A stretch of 64,000 nt of DNA from Phytophthora colocasiae. Taxonomy: Eukaryota > Oomycota > Peronosporomycetes > Peronosporales > Peronosporaceae. The translations under genes were made by a program, and so were the position numbers. The stretch is from assembly GCA_018806915.1 (NCBI GenBank), contig JAGKQI010000105.1, positions 2,728,001 to 2,792,000 of the forward strand, written 5' to 3'. The notes beneath the pieces are model-generated. The model was not told the DNA's origin and did not search any database. It worked only from the letters and a program-made list of their open reading frames with translations. Of the stretch, positions 61,855 to 64,000 are shown piece by piece. The stretch's first letter is position 1, and every line of letters begins with the position of its first letter.

Positions 61855-64000
61855 ATGGCGCTGGATCGGGAGCTGCGGCGTTTGCTGGAGTACGCGAGAC
61901 TGCCCGAGGCTGAGAACTCATTGAAAAATGAGAACTCGAGACCGACAGCTCTGTATATTCTACAACGGCTGAAGGCGATACAGCAGCAAACCACTGTGCC
62001 ATCAATGAGCGTCTCAACCGACATGAACGTGCCTGAGCTTCTGGTACTCACTGCTGAATCTGCTCTTTTCCAGGGAGATTTCGACACTGCAGCCAAGTCC
62101 ATCGAGTGGTTTTTCAGCGAGTGTCAGCTCAAGAACCAGGTACCAAATGTTCACGATTCATTGCAAGCTCCAATAGTTAACATTTGTTGTTTCTGTAGTT
62201 TTACTGTCGAGCGCAATTTGTTCGCGCACATTGTGGGTCGAAGGACGCACAGGCAGATACAGGGGTAATGAAGGTCAAAAAGGTGCTCAATGCCATCCAC
62301 TTCATTCTCGCTGTCCTCCCGATCGCAACGGACACTAAGAAACGCCCCACGTACGACTTCCTCGTCTACAACGCGTCCGTGACGTACTGGCAGATCGCTC
62401 GCCAGCTTATGAAGCAGTCCACATACCAGTTCTTAGCGCCATCCTTGATCAAGATCATCGACGCACTGAAACTGACTGCCGAGACGGATGTGGCGTGGCT
62501 GCTTCGACTCCAGATCGCGCTCGTCTACGCTCAAGTGGATGCCAACCAACTCGCGAACGCCGCCAAGACAATTAACGACGTTGTCGATGTACAGATCACC
62601 CCACGACTAGGAGCTGCGGATGAATCGTTCAAGGCTTTGTATGAGGAAGCTTTGCGTATCCAAGTTCACGTCGGATCGTTCAAAGACGCAGAGTGCCAGA
62701 AGATCGTGCCGAATGTCAAGAGGCTTCTCCAGCCGAACAACAAGAGGGCGTCGATGCTGGTGAAGCTGCAGTGTGTTAAATCTGGTAATCTCGCTGGAAC
62801 ATTGGAGGCAGCGTACGTTGAAATCGTCCAAGAAGCTACCGGTTTCCTGTCGTTCACTGGCGAAACCTCTTTGGAAGAAGTGAAGAATTTCGTGGGATCT
62901 CTGGAACCGCGTGCGCTGGAAGCCATCGACGCGGAAATTGTGGTGGAGACAGCGATTCATGCAGCTTTTAACGGTGTATTATCCGTAGCAGCCGCATGCG
63001 ACGTCTTTCTTCAACGCAAGGGCAAGAACATGTCCCCGAAGACCCGCGTACTGTGTCAAGTGCTCAGTGCAGTTCTACTTGTTGTGACTCCGGTCACACA
63101 TACTGGCGTGAAAAGTACTTGGCGACAACGTCAAGCAATGCTTTTGTCTAGTCGAGTGGAAGCGATAAAAACCTTTGAGCGAGCATTGATAGCCAGCAAA
63201 CGTCAGCAAGACCCTCAGTTGATCGAGAGGGTATGCGTCTACGTCTGGAATTTGTCTCTACCGTTGCTGCAGCCTCACTTACGCAGCCATTTATCCCGAG
63301 TTTTTACTTTATCATCGTCGATCCTAGAGGAATTGGACTCTTTACTGTTGGGATTCCGAGCTCGGCTTTATCTCGAGGTGGCAAAGCTCGAGGTTGTGTC
63401 AGATTTCCTTGTCAAGGCGCATGCAAACGTCAGCAAAGCTCTTTCGCTGGACTATGGGGTAATTACGCGTAACGACTCCACAGCAATGACTATCGAGTTG
63501 CTAAGTACACACAAGGACTGGATAACTCGACCAGTTGACACGCATCTGCTTCCTATCAAGCAGAGGTTGGACTTGAAGCTGGCAGCTGAAGACTCTCCTT
63601 CCAAGTTAATCGAAGTGCTGGCAATGTTGGAGCAAGTTAAAGACCAGAAGGATGCTCAGCAACAACGAAACATTCTTACTCGGTGTATCGAGACAATGGC
63701 TGACATGAGTTCGTCAGACTCGCTTGAGGATCAAGTGAGACTGTGGAGCGAGATTTCATCCTTAGCGTGGCATGAGTTGCACGACAGTATATTGGCACAA
63801 CAGGCCATTGAATCTGCTTTATCCCTATTCTTTTTAACGGGTGATGCGAAGATTTTATCTGGTGACAGGAGCGTGATGATTCTCGAAATTGACATGAGAC
63901 TTCTAATGGTAGAGATCCTCGCGGCAAAACTGAAAGATCAAGCAGTCCAAGTTGAGAATGTCCGACACCAAGCAGAAAGTTCTGGGAAACGAGAGGCTCA
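61855..64000 (+). CDS. CFAP46: Cilia- and flagella-associated protein 46 (partial)
   Basis: Start at ATG 61855 (MALDRELRRLLEYARLPEA); the frame is open slightly upstream from a GTG. Exon 1 ends at 62139 and a 59-nt intron (GTACCA...TTCTGTAG) leads to exon 2 at 62199, which runs off the window without a stop. The protein is all helical with TPR-like repeats. Phrases such as RPTYDFLVYNASVTYWQIAR, ECQLKNQFYCRAQF and VWNLSLPLLQPHLRSHL are characteristic of CFAP46 (TTC40), a very large protein (more than 2500 residues in animals) of the C1d projection of the axonemal central pair. It fits an organism with motile zoospores. Only the first ~690 residues are visible; no stop or shift in them. Confidence 0.9.

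Overview
The window is oomycete nuclear DNA, most likely from a Phytophthora-like or Pythium-like plant pathogen. The evidence is compact genes with few introns of about 58-65 nt, a flagellar central-apparatus gene (CFAP46) next to the chaperonin gene CCT3, a START/FYVE-type zinc-finger protein, tandem Crinkler-type (LxLFLAK-like) N-terminal domains, and nested Ty3/Gypsy, Helitron and PiggyBac elements. I could not assign a species.

Layout. 1-2.1 kb holds the 5' end of an unknown gene (minus) and an EEPD1-like HhH plus endonuclease/exonuclease/phosphatase gene (plus). 2.2-6.6 kb holds repeat remnants, a SANT + DOT1-like methyltransferase gene, and decayed aminotransferase, DYRK kinase and possible WD40 fragments. 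6.65-15.5 kb is the 5' half of a giant Gypsy element (minus): LTR, gag, a predicted -1 frameshift signal, protease, RT. 15.5-20.4 kb is the 3' part of a Helitron plus a small spliced gene. 22.2-27.7 kb is a PiggyBac element whose spliced transposase carries a tandem array of RG-rich exons. 27.8-35.6 kb is the 3' half of the same Gypsy element (plus): RNase H, integrase, chromodomain, a long antisense ORF, LTR. 35.6-48.8 kb is the missing parts of the Helitron and an array of two alternating Crinkler-like gene types. 48.8-49.1 kb is a copy of the EEPD1-like 3' end. 49.1-54.85 kb is a second, young Gypsy element with identical 261-bp LTRs. 54.9-64 kb is an ordinary gene region: FYVE-type protein (minus), short-chain dehydrogenase, FAD monooxygenase, CCT3, CFAP46.

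History read from the sequence. A Gypsy element of about 16.7 kb inserted into a minus-strand Helitron, making the 4-bp target duplication TCTG. An inversion of about 21 kb (6654-27765) then cut the Gypsy element inside RNase H. Its two LTRs now face opposite ways, yet the target duplication and the Helitron reading frame still match across the two distant ends. A second inversion of about 5.4 kb (36097-41539), bounded by GATATC, cut both the Helitron and a Crinkler-like gene. The whole 2.2-48.8 kb accessory block sits between two copies of a 378-bp segment (EEPD1-like 3' end + convergent intergenic + FYVE-gene 3' end). This suggests that a conserved convergent gene pair was split by, or duplicated around, a 46.6-kb island. 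The later 5.7-kb Gypsy insertion disrupts only the right-hand copy; the left-hand copy preserves the empty site.

The least familiar items are the duplicated exon+intron units of the PiggyBac gene, the arterivirus-like slippery site and predicted pseudoknot at the Gypsy gag stop, the element-wide enrichment of the palindrome TCCGGA, and the short Crinkler-like proteins that appear to end in a membrane helix instead of a large effector domain.
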